A stretch of DNA of 50,151 bases from positions 1-50,151 of the forward strand of contig CAIQIR010000074.1 in NCBI GenBank assembly GCA_903871875.1, read 5' to 3'. The notes below the pieces were generated by a model, which did no database searches, was not told where the DNA came from, and saw nothing but the letters and a program-made list of their open reading frames with translations. The translations under genes and the position numbers were made by a program. This DNA is from an uncultured Schlesneria sp. (GTDB lineage: Bacteria; Planctomycetota; Planctomycetia; Planctomycetales; Planctomycetaceae). This document shows, in pieces, positions 17,984 to 28,533 of the stretch. Every line of letters starts with the position of its first letter. Positions within the stretch are counted from its first letter, which is position 1.

Positions 17984-20900
17984 TTAAATCGTGAGGTCCG
18001 TCTCGGAATCCATAGTCGAATGAATCACACTCGGGATGAATCGCACGCAGCGATCCATTTCTGATTGCAATTCCAACAGCAACTCTTGCACTCCCTCCAA
18101 CGACCCACCACGACCGATGCCCTCGATTTTGGTGGTCAATTGAAGGATCGGATCCGCTCCCAGAACGGCAGCGGCCCCTTTCAATGCGTGGGCGGCATTT
18201 GCCGTCTGCACGCAATCTTTTCGTTCGGCACATTCGACGATGTCGGCGACTCGACTCGGGCCCGTACTGGCCAATTCGGCCAGCATTGTTTTCATGAAGT
18301 TGATGTCACCCAGACATCGACCGAGCAATCGTTCGGCGTTGATCGGTGGAAGTGGCCCTTCCGGATCCTGTGCTTGCTCGGGACGATTTGTCGTCTCGAG
18401 CGTGCCAGAAAAGGAAAGATCTTGCGGCGCCGGAACTGGGGCCACCACTGTGGCGGTCGCTTCGACAATGCGACTGTATTTTTGGATGATTTCACATAAC
18501 GAACGCGGTTCGAACGGTTTGCTGAGATAGTGATCCATCCCCGCATCGAGGCAGCGTTCCGCGTCACCCTTCACCGCGTTGGCGGTCAAGGCGATAATGG
18601 GAACGTGACCGGCCAGACGGCCTTCCGTTTCGAGCGTCCGAATACAGCGAGTGGCTTCGAAGCCATCCAATTGAGGCATCTGGCAATCCATCAACACAAT
18701 CGAGAATTCATGCTCACGAATCGCTTGAATGGCCTCCAGGCCGTTGTTGGCCGTTCGGTAGGCATAACCAAATTCGGACAGGATGGATGTCACGTATAAT
18801 TGATTAATGGCATTATCTTCGACAACGAGAACCTCCGTATTCGTAGCGGCTTGCAATGCCAGATCCGACTCGGCCGGTGCCGCGATCTGGGCATTTTGGC
18901 CGATGGCGCTCTTGCGATTCGGTTGTAAGACACCACGAATGGCGGCGTACAATTGGGTGGACAATACGGGCTTCGTCAATTGTTGCTGCACGCCCATCGC
19001 CTGCAGCGTGACGGCACTTTCGTTGGATAGTCCCGAGCCAAGCAGAATGAAGGCCGGCATGACCGTGCGACCGCGTAATTCACACACAAAATCGGCGCCG
19101 TTTCGTTCGGGCATGTCGTAGTCGCTGATGACAAGATCGAACAACAGACCCGCTTCCCAAGCCTCATCGAACAAGCGGAGTGCTTCATCGACGCAGGCGG
19201 CCGTCGTGGGCTGCATTCCCCAGCCGCGTGCATGTTCTTCCATAATCTGGCGATTGGTTTCGTTGTCATCCACGATCAACACGCGACGACCACGAAGTGC
19301 CCGCCGGTCCTGCTCGGAATACAATTCACACTGAGCTCGGACAGGCAAGGTCAACGTGAACCAGAATGTGGTCCCCGCGCCAATCCGACTTTCCACATTG
19401 ATCTGGCCACCCATCATTTCCACCAGGTGCTTGCAAATTGCCAGGCCAAGTCCAGTTCCCCCGTATTTGCGAGTGGTCGAACTGTCGACTTGCGAGAATG
19501 GCTGGAACAGGCGATTCGCTCGATCTTGAGGAATACCGATGCCCGTGTCGCGAACAGTGAAGCGGAGCGTCGCGGAATCGCTGTCGAGTCGATCGCAAAC
19601 AACGTTCAGCACAACTTCACCATGTTCGGTGAACTTCACGGCGTTATTCAGCAGATTGATCAGAATCTGCCCCAGACGATTGCTGTCCCCGGAATAGATC
19701 TGGCGCGCCTGTGGGTCGAAATCGCAAATGAATTCGAGGCCCTTCTCGTGAGCCCGCAGCCATAACATCTCGGTGGTGTCCTTCACCAGTTGCTCAAGAT
19801 CGAAATCATGAACGTCCATTTCCAACTTGCCCGCTTCAATCTTTGACAGATCCAAAATGTCATTCACCAGCGAGAGCAACGAACGACCACTCGTCTGGCA
19901 GGCTTTGACAAACTGCTGCTGGCGGGCATCGAGCTGCGTGGTCAACAGCAGTTCGGTCATGCCAATCACACCGTTCAACGGCGTTCGAATCTCGTGGCTC
20001 ATCCGCGCCAAGAACGACGACTTAGCATGATTCGCGGCGTCGGCAGCTTCTTTCTGTCGCTGCCATTCTTCCAGTTGTTTGCGTTCGGTGATATCCACCA
20101 CCGTGCCTTCGTAGATGACGATCTGTCCATCGACGTTTCGCACGCCACGGGCGGCTTCTGAAATCCAGATCACCGAACCATCACGACGGTACACCTGCGA
20201 TTCAAAGCCGGTGACGACGCCGTCGGTCACAATTCGTCGACGGAACTCTTCGCGACGATTCGGATCCAGATACAACTGTCGCTCGATATCACCGATCCCC
20301 TTCACCAATTCTTCCGTATTGTCATAGCCATAGATCCGTGCCAGTGCCGGATTGGCACTGATGTAGCGACCGTCGAGTGATGTCTGAAAAATCCCTTCGA
20401 CGCTGTTTTCAAAAATACTGCGGTACTTTTCTTCCGCGGCTCGCAGCGCTTCCGATGCCAGCGTTCTGGCCTCCATCTCGGCATTGACAACCTGCAACAC
20501 GCGGTTGTATTCCTCGGCGATCTGCCCGACTTCGGTATGCGGTTCCACTGGCACAGGATGTAAGAACTCACTGTTCTGGGAATGCCGACTCATGGAATGC
20601 AACAGATCGATCAGTTCGGTATTGGCACCGTGTTCGGAAACGTTCAGGCCGTTTTGTTCCGCAACGGGATCCACTCGCAGCGGCATGACTTTGTTAATCA
20701 ACTGGAAGACAATCCAGCCCCCGACAAACGCCCACAGCCAACAAGTGGCCACGCCTAAGGCCTGAACTCCGAGTTGCTCTGTGAATGTTCTTCCTGTGAC
20801 GGCCGGCGAAGCGACAAAGGCGACGGCCAGCGTGCCAAACGATCCCCCCATCGCATGCACGGGAACGGCACCGACGACATCGTCCACCCGCCAATATTCC

Positions 20901-21814
20901 AACAAATAACTGCCGGCGAATGACAGCAGTCCGGCCGTGGCTCCGATCACGACGGCGGCCAGTGGATTCGCCAGATGGCACGACGCGGTAATCGCGACCA
21001 GTCCGGCCAGAACGCCATTAATCGCTTGTCCCACGTCGGCTCGACGAACCCACCACCACGCGAAAGCCAGTGCCGAAAGCCCACCGGCGGCGGCGGCCAG
21101 GTTCGTGTTCACGAGGATCCGCGGGACATTTTCGGTCATCGCCAGCGTGCTGCCGCCATTGAAGCCGAACCAGCCGAACCACAGCAGTAAGGCACCAAAT
21201 GTCGATTGAGCCAGATCATGACCGTGAATCGTCGACCGCCCCGATCCGAAACGCCCCAGGCGTGGTCCCAGAACAGTCGCGGCCGCCAGTCCCAGCCAAC
21301 CGCCCAACGAATGCACAACAGTGGAGCCAGCGAAATCGATAAATCCCCTGCGTTGCAGCCAACCGGTACCGGCAGGGTCAAAGCCGCCGCCCCAGGCCCA
21401 ATGGCCAAAGATCGGATAGAAAATTGTGGAGGTCACCAATGCAATCGCCAGATAGCCGCCAAATCGGATCCGTTCGGCAACCGCCCCGGAAATGATCGTC
21501 GTCGAAGTACCGCAAAAGACCAGTTGGAACAGGAAGAACGCCAACAGGTCGGGACTTGCACCCGCATCCAGGCAAAAATCCGACGTGCCAATCAGGCCCC
21601 AGGCCGAAGTCCCGAACATCAGTCCGAATCCCACCGCCCAAAACATCACACTGGCGATGCAAAAGTCGATCAGATTTTTGATGGCGACGTTGATGCTGTT
21701 TTTGGCACGGGCAAAACCGGTTTCCAGCAGGCAGAAGCCGCCTTGCATGGACATGACGAGTGCAGCACTGATCAAGGTCCACAACAGATCAATGGGGGCG
21801 GGGGTGGCAGGCAT
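17984..21814 (-). CDS. Ammonium transporter-hybrid histidine kinase fusion (Amt-PAS-HK-REC-REC-Hpt)
   Basis: 1276 residues from the ATG at 21814, where a typical Amt N-terminus begins ([20 protein letters not shown]); a GTG at 21922 would add 36 residues. The Amt domain (about 1-375) keeps Asp160 ([11 protein letters not shown]), the twin pore histidines His168 and His320 (VPVHAMGG), and the two gate phenylalanines Phe96 and Phe100. Then come a short coil, a PAS domain (about 463-580), HisKA with His607 ([15 protein letters not shown]), HATPase (about 708-825, NLLNNAVKF and DTGIG), REC1 (Asp898), REC2 (Asp1043) and Hpt with His1209 ([13 protein letters not shown]). Amt-kinase fusions are known; Kuenenia Ks-Amt5 was shown to be a sensor rather than a transporter. 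Here the protein likely senses ammonium at the membrane and feeds a phosphorelay, with the adjacent REC-HD-GYP protein as likely acceptor. No glnK/glnB gene is nearby. Confidence 0.95.
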   Translation of the reverse strand: MPATPAPIDLLWTLISAALVMSMQGGFCLLETGFARAKNSINVAIKNLIDFCIASVMFWAVGFGLMFGTSAWGLIGTSDFCLDAGASPDLLAFFLFQLVFCGTSTTIISGAVAERIRFGGYLAIALVTSTIFYPIFGHWAWGGGFDPAGTGWLQRRGFIDFAGSTVVHSLGGWLGLAAATVLGPRLGRFGSGRSTIHGHDLAQSTFGALLLWFGWFGFNGGSTLAMTENVPRILVNTNLAAAAGGLSALAFAWWWVRRADVGQAINGVLAGLVAITASCHLANPLAAVVIGATAGLLSFAGSYLLEYWRVDDVVGAVPVHAMGGSFGTLAVAFVASPAVTGRTFTEQLGVQALGVATCWLWAFVGGWIVFQLINKVMPLRVDPVAEQNGLNVSEHGANTELIDLLHSMSRHSQNSEFLHPVPVEPHTEVGQIAEEYNRVLQVVNAEMEARTLASEALRAAEEKYRSIFENSVEGIFQTSLDGRYISANPALARIYGYDNTEELVKGIGDIERQLYLDPNRREEFRRRIVTDGVVTGFESQVYRRDGSVIWISEAARGVRNVDGQIVIYEGTVVDITERKQLEEWQRQKEAADAANHAKSSFLARMSHEIRTPLNGVIGMTELLLTTQLDARQQQFVKACQTSGRSLLSLVNDILDLSKIEAGKLEMDVHDFDLEQLVKDTTEMLWLRAHEKGLEFICDFDPQARQIYSGDSNRLGQILINLLNNAVKFTEHGEVVLNVVCDRLDSDSATLRFTVRDTGIGIPQDRANRLFQPFSQVDSSTTRKYGGTGLGLAICKHLVEMMGGQINVESRIGAGTTFWFTLTLPVRAQCELYSEQDRRALRGRRVLIVDDNETNRQIMEEHARGWGMQPTTAACVDEALRLFDEAWEAGLLFDLVISDYDMPERNGADFVCELRGRTVMPAFILLGSGLSNESAVTLQAMGVQQQLTKPVLSTQLYAAIRGVLQPNRKSAIGQNAQIAAPAESDLALQAATNTEVLVVEDNAINQLYVTSILSEFGYAYRTANNGLEAIQAIREHEFSIVLMDCQMPQLDGFEATRCIRTLETEGRLAGHVPIIALTANAVKGDAERCLDAGMDHYLSKPFEPRSLCEIIQKYSRIVEATATVVAPVPAPQDLSFSGTLETTNRPEQAQDPEGPLPPINAERLLGRCLGDINFMKTMLAELASTGPSRVADIVECAERKDCVQTANAAHALKGAAAVLGADPILQLTTKIEGIGRGGSLEGVQELLLELQSEMDRCVRFIPSVIHSTMDSETDLTI

Positions 21815-22299
21815 GGGAAGCTCTCGTTGCGGCAGTACACAATCCTGGCACAGCCGGTAACCGGATGAGCGAAGCAGTACTGATGTGGGGGTCACGATGT
21901 TGTCCGACGGGAGAGAGCGCACCCGGAGGACGAATCCAAGTTTAAGCTAGATCGTCTCTTTCACCGTGCCGTGGGAAAATGTGGCGAAATCGAAACATCG
22001 ACCCAGGTCCCCCCATTGACGCCGGTCGTAGCGATTAGTCCACCCGGCGACCGAAGATCCCAATTCGGTGAACCGAAGCCTCCGTCGACGTGTCAGCCCT
22101 CGCGACGACTGCCCTACGACCGAATCGATCAGAAGTCGACGGGACGGCGCGACAGGTGGCGATGCTTCCTACGAAACCGTTACACTCTGATTGCAGCACT
22201 TCATTCGGTGACGAATTCGAAACAGGTGGACCTGTGGACACGTCATTCGAACATCGCCGCTGTGGTTGAGCGTTTCAACATTCGAGGACACTTCTTTCG
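21815..22299. other. Divergent intergenic region between the Amt-kinase and aroA
   Basis: 485 bases with no convincing gene; a plus-strand frame at 21971-22303 overlaps the aroA start and has no recognisable domain. Holds a small palindrome, TTCGGT-GA-ACCGAA (22064-22077), and GAGGA 12 bases before the aroA start. Promoters for both divergent genes must lie here, but I could not place them. Confidence 0.5.
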
Positions 22300-23583
22300 A
22301 TGACCGATTCTCGCAAAATCGTACCCGTTTCCCGACCTGTGAACGGCACCATTCGACCGCCTGGTTCCAAGAGCCTGACCAATCGAGCGTTGGCTGTGGC
22401 GGCACTCGCCAGGGGAACGTCGACTTTGCGCGGCGTTCTGGACAGCCGCGACACGCAAGTGATGATCGATAGCCTGCGGAAACTCGGTTTGACGGTCGAG
22501 CATTCGGCCCAGGATTGCACCGTTCGCATCACGGGTTGCGAAGGTCGTCCTCCGGTGACACATGCCGATTTGTGGCTGGAAAACAGTGGCACGAGCATTC
22601 GCTTTCTGACGGCCCTGTGTGCCCTAGGACACGGGCAGTTTCGCCTGGATGGCAATACCCGTATGCGAGAACGGCCAATTAAGGATCTGATCGATTCGCT
22701 GCGGCAGTTCGGGATTGCGGCGGAATGCCCGCTTGGTAACGATTGCCCGCCGGTCGTCGTCGTCGGACAAGGCTTGCGGGGCGGCACAACGACGATCAAT
22801 GCCAATGTTTCCAGCCAATTTTTGAGCGCCGTGTTGATGGCCGCCCCCTGTGCCACGGGACCGGTGGAAGTTCGGCTGGCAGGCGAAATGGTCTCGGAAC
22901 CGTATATCGACATGACAATCGGGGTGATGGCGTCGTTCGGGGTCGTCGTCGACCGATCTCAACCAGGGACATTCCGCATTAGCCCGCAGGTCTACCAATC
23001 CGCGGCCTACAACATCGAGCCGGATGCGTCCGCCGCCAGCTATTTCTTTGGGTTGGCGGCCGTGACGGGGGGACGGATCTCGGTCGAAGGATTGCACAAG
23101 AATGCTCTACAGGGCGACATCCATTTCGTGACGGCACTCGAGCAGATGGGGTGCCGCGTAACATGGAACTCGGACAGCGTCACCGTCGAAGGTGGTCCGC
23201 TACGCGGGATCGATATCGATATGAACGCGATCAGCGATACTGCGCAAACATTAGCCTGTGTAGCACCCTTTGCCTCCGGCCCCACCCGTATCCGTAATGT
23301 CGCTCATATGCGATTGAAGGAAACCGACCGCGTGGCCGCCGTGGTGACCGAACTTCGACGACTGGGACTGAACGTCGAAGAATACCCTGACGGAATGACG
23401 ATTTACCCGGGCCCCCTGCACGGCGGGACCGTTGCCACCTATGACGACCACCGGATGGCAATGAGTTTTTCACTGATTGGGCTTCGAGTTCCCGACGTGG
23501 TGATCGCCGATCCCGGCTGCACGTCGAAAACATATCCCGACTACTTCGACGATTTGGATCGCCTCTGTACTGACTCAAGGTAA
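22300..23583 (+). CDS. aroA: 3-phosphoshikimate 1-carboxyvinyltransferase (EPSP synthase)
   Basis: Joins shikimate 3-phosphate and phosphoenolpyruvate in the sixth step of the shikimate pathway; cytoplasmic. 427 residues, the usual family length. [18 protein letters not shown] (about 19-36) is the N-terminal substrate loop. [12 protein letters not shown] (about 91-102) matches the glycine-loop motif N-x-G-T-x-x-[18 protein letters not shown], the [14 protein letters not shown] segment and [16 protein letters not shown] followed by [10 protein letters not shown] are the remaining signatures. It stands alone, without other aro genes. A hairpin right after the stop separates it from the convergent phosphoglycerate mutase gene. 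Confidence 0.96.
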   Translation: MTDSRKIVPVSRPVNGTIRPPGSKSLTNRALAVAALARGTSTLRGVLDSRDTQVMIDSLRKLGLTVEHSAQDCTVRITGCEGRPPVTHADLWLENSGTSIRFLTALCALGHGQFRLDGNTRMRERPIKDLIDSLRQFGIAAECPLGNDCPPVVVVGQGLRGGTTTINANVSSQFLSAVLMAAPCATGPVEVRLAGEMVSEPYIDMTIGVMASFGVVVDRSQPGTFRISPQVYQSAAYNIEPDASAASYFFGLAAVTGGRISVEGLHKNALQGDIHFVTALEQMGCRVTWNSDSVTVEGGPLRGIDIDMNAISDTAQTLACVAPFASGPTRIRNVAHMRLKETDRVAAVVTELRRLGLNVEEYPDGMTIYPGPLHGGTVATYDDHRMAMSFSLIGLRVPDVVIADPGCTSKTYPDYFDDLDRLCTDSR

Positions 23584-23621
23584 CGGATCCGGCTCAAGAT
23601 AAGGTCTTGCGCCGGATCCGT
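23583..23621. terminator. Bidirectional hairpin terminator between aroA and the PGM gene
   Basis: Arms ACGGATCCGGC (23583-23593) and GCCGGATCCGT (23611-23621) pair over 11 bp. After one T/C mismatch, CAAGA/TCTTG adds five more pairs around a TAAGG loop. It starts in the aroA stop codon and sits 63 bases after the end of the convergent gene, so it can serve both. Confidence 0.75.
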
Positions 23622-23684
23622 CGCTTCTGTTTCATTCGCACCGCAATGACGCCCCAACGCGAAGAGCATGGCGATCAGCGGTCG

Positions 23685-24893
23685 TCACGCACCATATTTT
23701 TCGAGTCGTCCGGCATGTGCCATCGCCAGCAGCATCAGGTGCTTGGCTTCGAATTGGCCGAGACCGCCCCGCAGGCACTGGGATTCACCAAATTTGGTCG
23801 AGCCATCGAAACGGCAATAGTCCGCCGACAGCAGCACCGGAACGGGGTGCCAACTGTGGGATTTCATCTTGCTGGGGGTGCTGTGGTCGCCCGTCACGAC
23901 AATCACATCGGGCTTGAGCTTGGTGATGCGAGGAATCGCGGCATCGAGTTCTTCGGTACGCTGGACCTTCAGGGCAAAATTGCCGTCTTCACCTGAGGAA
24001 TCAGTGTATTTCCAGTGGACGAAGAAGAAATCGTAATCGTTCCAGGATGCTTCCAGGCGGTTCATCTGGTCCTCCAGCGTGTGACCGGCATCAAGGATGT
24101 CCATGCCAACCAGCCGAGCCAATCCGCGATACATGGGGTAGACGGCGATCGCACCAGCGCGCATCCCGTAAACCTCTTGAAATGGCGGGATCGTGGGCAT
24201 CTTGTCGATACCGCGAAGCGTCAGGAAATTGGCCGGCGCATCGTTCTTCAGGACCTCTTTCGCCTGTCGCAAAAATTCCTTGGCGATTTGCGCCGTCTTG
24301 GTACTTCCGGCCGAACGTGCGACAGGTTCGAGCGCGGGCACGCCGGTCTTTTGCGGATCGGTATCGGCCACGTCGCCGCCCAGCCCTTCACCGCGAAAAA
24401 TCAGTACCGTTCGATAGCCTTCGCCGGCCCGGACGAAAACTTCTACGCCGGGAACCTTGATCTGGTTCAGCTTCTCGCTCAATCGAGTACCGACTTCCGT
24501 GGGAATGCGGCCTGCGCGACGGTCTGTGATATTGCCCGCGGCGTCGATCGTGCAGAAATTTCCGCGAATCGCCACGTCGTTGGGGCCAAGTTCAAAGTCG
24601 ATTCCTAACGCCTCCAGCACGCCGCGGCCGATCTGGTATTTGGCCGGGTCGTAACCGAACAGCCCCAAATGGCCCGGCCCACTCCCCGGTGCAATTCCCG
24701 GCAACACGGGTGTACTCAGCCCCAGGGTGCCCCGACGGGCCAAAGCGTCCAGATTTGGCGTGTTAGCCGTTTCGAGTTCTGTCTTACCCCCCGGTTCCAG
24801 CGGCAACCCGCCCAACCCATCTCCCACGACGAGCACAATCTTCGAACCATTGTCTTTTTGCAGCTTACGAGTGAAATCGTGGGGATCGGTCAT
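23685..24893 (-). CDS. apgM: 2,3-bisphosphoglycerate-independent phosphoglycerate mutase, archaeal type
   Basis: Interconverts 3- and 2-phosphoglycerate in glycolysis and gluconeogenesis. 402 residues, the size of the archaeal ApgM class rather than the roughly 510 of GpmI. VLVVGDGLGG (about 20-29) gives the first metal ligand, GSGPGHLGLFGYDP (about 70-83) the phosphorylated serine region. HWKYTDSSGEDGN and VTGDHSTPSKMKSHSW supply the alkaline-phosphatase-superfamily metal ligands. It converges on aroA with a shared hairpin. The family is widespread in archaea and occurs in several bacterial phyla including Planctomycetes, so a recent transfer is not required to explain it. Confidence 0.92.
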   Translation of the reverse strand: MTDPHDFTRKLQKDNGSKIVLVVGDGLGGLPLEPGGKTELETANTPNLDALARRGTLGLSTPVLPGIAPGSGPGHLGLFGYDPAKYQIGRGVLEALGIDFELGPNDVAIRGNFCTIDAAGNITDRRAGRIPTEVGTRLSEKLNQIKVPGVEVFVRAGEGYRTVLIFRGEGLGGDVADTDPQKTGVPALEPVARSAGSTKTAQIAKEFLRQAKEVLKNDAPANFLTLRGIDKMPTIPPFQEVYGMRAGAIAVYPMYRGLARLVGMDILDAGHTLEDQMNRLEASWNDYDFFFVHWKYTDSSGEDGNFALKVQRTEELDAAIPRITKLKPDVIVVTGDHSTPSKMKSHSWHPVPVLLSADYCRFDGSTKFGESQCLRGGLGQFEAKHLMLLAMAHAGRLEKYGA

Positions 24894-25018
24894 GAAAAAA
24901 CGTCACTTTCAACAGGCGGGGAAAACGGTCGTGGCGAAGTCTGGCAAGGGACCGCAAGTGAGTCCAACAGACCGCGATTGTCGATGAGAAACTGGCTGCG
25001 TGCAAGTGACCCGGTTCT

Positions 25019-25035
25019 GACAAAAGTTTGACCGG
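25019..25035. repeat. Copy 1 of GACAAAAGTTTGACCGG
   Basis: Seventeen bases matching the motif at 25389-25404 apart from one extra T. It lies 126 bases before the PGM start on the other strand and may be a protein-binding site or contain a -35-like TTGACC. Confidence 0.35.
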
Positions 25036-25388
25036 CTGAACCGCACGAAAACGTAAGCCGACGATGCGACGAGATCAGTATTCGGAGTGGTCAGGCGGCG
25101 TTTTTCCCGTCACGCCCCGGAATGGAAGCCGCAGCCATTGGGCGGCCACAATTCTCTTCTTTGGCCAAGCGGAACCCCTGGCGTCAAAAATCGGGCATTT
25201 GGTACTTTCCAAGTAACAAAGATAACCGTCGTGATGCTTACGATCGTTAAACTACGGATGTCGACTTTCGGCATCGAATGGAATTCAACAAGACTCGGCC
25301 TCACGTGACAGAGTGAATCGTAAAATCTCGAAGTGTGGCGAAGACTGGCCAACGGTGTCGAAAAACGGACCGGAAGATCGTCTCGTCA

Positions 25389-25404
25389 GACAAAAGTTGA
25401 CCGG
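25389..25404. repeat. Copy 2 of GACAAAAGTTGACCGG
   Basis: Lies 83 bases before the start of the polytopic membrane protein gene. It contains TTGACC, a possible -35 element, but no matching -10 was found at 16-18 bases. Confidence 0.35.
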
Positions 25405-25486
25405 TTTTCTCCAAGGAACGAGTCCCTGAAAACTCGGTCGCCAACGCGTCTTCGTGCTTCTCCCCCCGTTAGCCTCTGGTGATCGC

Positions 25487-27157
25487 ATGAGTAGTGTCAT
25501 CGAAGAACCGCCGACCGACTTGGTTCCGAATTCAGAGGAACATGGTCCGGACGTCTCGGTCCTGACAGACAAGGTTCCCGAACATCTGCGAGCGCCTCGT
25601 GCATTGGCCGGAATGGTGCTGGTGCTGGGATTCGTCTATGTCCTGTTTTGTTCCCGACCGATCTGGCATACGGATGTCTGGGGACACCTCAGCTATGGAC
25701 GCTACATCTGGGAAACGAAGTCGTTACCGGCCACCGAACCGTTGCTGCCGTTCGCCAAAGGCATGCCGTTTGTGGACGCACCGTGGCTTAGCCAACTGAT
25801 CGGTTTCGCCGCTGTCAGTACGCCACGATTGCAATTGGCCGGTTTGCAGGGTTTGTACGCCATCATGGTGACGTGCTGCGGCGCATTGCTAGCGTGGCGT
25901 TCTTACCGTCAGACACGCAATGGCTGGTTTTCACTGCTCTCGCTCGCGACGTTCCTATTAGTTGGCTCAATTCCCCTGACGGTCCTACGACCTCAACTGG
26001 CGGGATTGGTCTGTTTTATGTTCTTGCTGACACGACTGACTGGACGTTCGATCCATCGATCAGACTGGTTCGTGATTCCCGCAGTGTTTGCCTTGTGGGC
26101 AAATCTGCATGCGTCATTCTTCATGGGATTAGGACTTTTGGGCTGCTTTTGTCTGGGACGGGCCCTCGATCTGTTCCGCCAAACCGGTTCGTTGCGCACC
26201 GTCTGGGGTGACAATCGCGTGAGACGCCTGTTCCTACTGACTGAACTGGCCGCGGCCGCTGTCCTGGTCAATCCCTACACGATCCGGTTGTACGTCGAGG
26301 CACTGCGATTTTCGTCCAACGAGAATCTAGAAGATCTGACGGAATGGCATCCGCTGACGCTTCGCGAAGACCAAGGACTGTTGTTTGTGGGTGCCGCGGT
26401 CTTATTGGCCGTGCTGTATCGACTTTCACCTCGCCGAGTTCGTAGCTGGGAAGTCCTGACGCTGGTCGGCCTGGGACTGTCGACCATGTGGAGCACTCGG
26501 ATGATCGTCTGGTGGGCACCGGTCGCGGCACTGTTACTGGCTCAGCATAGTTTTGCCGTCTGGCGAGCCTGGCGCCACGCACCACTGATTGCCGAACCGA
26601 CGCCTCGGGCAGGAAAGTGGTCATTTGTTACAGCCGGTCTGATCTGGATCTGTTTCATGATCAGTCCGTTCGGTATCGCCGTGATTCATGGAAAACATGT
26701 GGATCCCAGCCGGTCCGTTTCACCGTTCACTCCGCGTTTCGCCGCCGAGTATTTGACGAAGAATCCACCGCAAGGCCCGGTCTTTAACACATACGAATGG
26801 GGTGATTACCTGCAATGGGCGGGACCGAAAGATCTGCAATTGTTCGTGAACTCACATGTGCAGCTGGTTCCTCGCGACGTGTGGATTGCCTACATGCAAG
26901 TGATTGAACAACGCAGCGGTTGGGAAGAGGTACTGGATCGCTATGGAATCAATACTGTCGTCGTAGATCTGGCCAATCGCGAATCGCTGGTCAAACGATT
27001 GAAGGATGACGACAAGTGGCAATCCCCACCTGTCGAACGCGATGGACAGGTCATTTTTCACCGCAAAAAACCGATCAATAGCCACCCAGCCAAAACCGAT
27101 CTCGCCAACTCCCCGGAAGGATCCGTGAAAGACACGGATCCTTCCGGGGCCCATTGA
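25487..27157 (+). CDS. Polytopic membrane protein, possible GT-C-like glycosyltransferase
   Basis: 556 residues from the ATG at 25487; an in-frame GTG at 25454 would add 11. About ten hydrophobic segments, beginning MVLVLGFVYVLF (about 40-55). The first large loop, HTDVWGHLSYGRYIWE (about 62-77), contains an Asp and aromatic residues in the place where GT-C enzymes carry their catalytic loop. A soluble C-terminal part (YLTKNPPQGPVFNTYEWGDY onward) resembles the globular tail of uncharacterised membrane proteins of this phylum. I do not recognise a named family, so function is open. Its last codons (SPEGSVKDTDPSG) are encoded by a perfect hairpin. Confidence 0.65.
   Translation: MSSVIEEPPTDLVPNSEEHGPDVSVLTDKVPEHLRAPRALAGMVLVLGFVYVLFCSRPIWHTDVWGHLSYGRYIWETKSLPATEPLLPFAKGMPFVDAPWLSQLIGFAAVSTPRLQLAGLQGLYAIMVTCCGALLAWRSYRQTRNGWFSLLSLATFLLVGSIPLTVLRPQLAGLVCFMFLLTRLTGRSIHRSDWFVIPAVFALWANLHASFFMGLGLLGCFCLGRALDLFRQTGSLRTVWGDNRVRRLFLLTELAAAAVLVNPYTIRLYVEALRFSSNENLEDLTEWHPLTLREDQGLLFVGAAVLLAVLYRLSPRRVRSWEVLTLVGLGLSTMWSTRMIVWWAPVAALLLAQHSFAVWRAWRHAPLIAEPTPRAGKWSFVTAGLIWICFMISPFGIAVIHGKHVDPSRSVSPFTPRFAAEYLTKNPPQGPVFNTYEWGDYLQWAGPKDLQLFVNSHVQLVPRDVWIAYMQVIEQRSGWEEVLDRYGINTVVVDLANRESLVKRLKDDDKWQSPPVERDGQVIFHRKKPINSHPAKTDLANSPEGSVKDTDPSGAH
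27111..27149 (+). terminator. Perfect 17-bp hairpin inside the last codons of the membrane protein gene
   Basis: Arms CCCCGGAAGGATCCGTG (27111-27127) and CACGGATCCTTCCGGGG (27133-27149) around an AAAGA loop, ending 8 bases before the stop. No U-tract follows. The strength of the stem suggests a terminator or 3'-end stabiliser that has become part of the coding sequence. Confidence 0.7.
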
Positions 27158-27240
27158 AATCGGAGATGCGTTGACATCCCGTTGGCGATTCGAACCGATT
27201 CCTCGTGAGATCCCTCGCGGTGGAGAGCACAAAAAGGTCG

Positions 27241-28524
27241 ATGATGAAATCCAAACCAATCTCGAACGTAGCGGTGCTGACCGTGCAAGCGGTGGTGGTG
27301 ACCGCGTTTGTTTTCTCCTATGCAACGGCGTCAACCAGTTCGCAGCGGCTGATCCGCAGCGAACTGACCGGATCGTCACCCGCACCAACGATTGCCATTC
27401 CCCGTCAGACACCGTTGACCGTGGAACCGCTGTACGACGACGCCAACGTCGTGAGTGACGAAGAACTGGCCGCAGTCCTGGCCAAAATTCAGCCTCGCTT
27501 CTGGTCGAAAGCGGATCCGACACGACCGATCGAGGGCTTGAAACCGAACTATGTCGAGCATGCACTGCGGACCTGGTCGATCAAGGCCAAATTTGACGAT
27601 CCGCAGGTGATGTCGGGTGAAGCGCTGAAGGATTTTCTGGTCGATCATGGCAAGTGGCTGGCCTCGTGGGGTCATGCCACGCGAAAGACCGCTCCGTCGC
27701 TGGTTGAAGAAACACCGGACGGTGCATCGATTCGCTGGGGAAAAGAAGAAGGTGCCTCGGTCCATCACGACCACTGGCTGGCCTGTTTGACCGAAGCGGG
27801 CGTCTCGTTGAATGAGCCGGTGTTCACACCCAGTGCTCGCAAATCGGTGGCGGACGTCCTGCAGGAAGCCTTTCGCGACTTCCGCCTGGATGAAAACGAA
27901 GTGGAATGGTCGGCGATGGCCTTCGGGTTCTGGATCGCTCCGCAAAAGGAGTGGACGAACCGAGCCGGCCGCGTCTTGTCATTTGACGACCTGGCCGAAC
28001 GTCTGATGCGAGGTCAGCTGCGATTCGGCGTTTGCAGCGGCACGCACCGCCTGTATTCGCTGATGGTTCTAATTCGCCTAGACGACGAATATCACATTCT
28101 GTCGCCAGAGATGCGAGAACGTTCGATGGATCATCTGCGCAAAGTCCGCGACCTGATTTCCGTCAGTCAATTTGAGGACGGTCACTGGCCGTCGAACTGG
28201 CCTGATGGAGCCGATGCGGTCGCAAACCCGACGGATGACGCTCTGTTCAAGAAGGTGATTGCGACCGGACATCATCTGGAATGGCTGGCGATCGCCCCGA
28301 AAGAACTGCACCCACCACACGAGATGATTTTGAAGGCCGCCGACTGGGCCATCAAAACCACCACGGAACAATCCGACCAGGACATTGGCCAGCGATACAC
28401 GTTCTTCAGCCATGTCGGTAGTGCTTTGGCGCTCTGGCGTCACACTCATCCCGCCGATTTCTGGATGAAGTGGCAAGCCGAGCATCCAAAACAAGCGGCT
28501 ACAGCGAATCCCGATCAACCATAA
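27241..28524 (+). CDS. Exported protein of unknown function, possible alpha/alpha-toroid fold
   Basis: 427 residues from the ATG at 27241 (a second ATG follows at once); AAGG lies just upstream. The N-terminus (VAVLTVQAVVVTAFVFSYA) is a signal peptide or anchor. Near the C-terminus, SVSQFEDGHWPSNWP and the helix-rich repeats around it (LIRLDDEYHILS, ATGHHLEWLAIAP, MILKAADWAIKTT) recall the QW-like repeats of terpene-cyclase or prenyltransferase toroids. The DxDD or zinc ligands of those enzymes are not evident, so I do not assign activity. It follows the polytopic membrane gene with the same orientation but beyond a hairpin, and converges within 9 bases on the KdpE-like gene. Confidence 0.65.
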   Translation: MMKSKPISNVAVLTVQAVVVTAFVFSYATASTSSQRLIRSELTGSSPAPTIAIPRQTPLTVEPLYDDANVVSDEELAAVLAKIQPRFWSKADPTRPIEGLKPNYVEHALRTWSIKAKFDDPQVMSGEALKDFLVDHGKWLASWGHATRKTAPSLVEETPDGASIRWGKEEGASVHHDHWLACLTEAGVSLNEPVFTPSARKSVADVLQEAFRDFRLDENEVEWSAMAFGFWIAPQKEWTNRAGRVLSFDDLAERLMRGQLRFGVCSGTHRLYSLMVLIRLDDEYHILSPEMRERSMDHLRKVRDLISVSQFEDGHWPSNWPDGADAVANPTDDALFKKVIATGHHLEWLAIAPKELHPPHEMILKAADWAIKTTTEQSDQDIGQRYTFFSHVGSALALWRHTHPADFWMKWQAEHPKQAATANPDQP

Positions 28525-28533
28525 GGAAACAGG

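Larger units (their letters stand above)
24894..25486. other. 593-base divergent intergenic region
   Basis: No convincing gene. A 73-codon plus-strand frame (25087-25308) has no recognisable domain. The region is more A/T-rich than its surroundings and holds two near-identical copies of a 16-17 base motif ending in TTGACCGG, one near each of the divergent genes. No riboswitch or tRNA was recognised. Confidence 0.5.

Noticed and set aside
21971-22303. 110-codon frame upstream of aroA
   Set aside because: Overlaps the aroA start, no domain, Arg/Pro-rich composition typical of a random frame.
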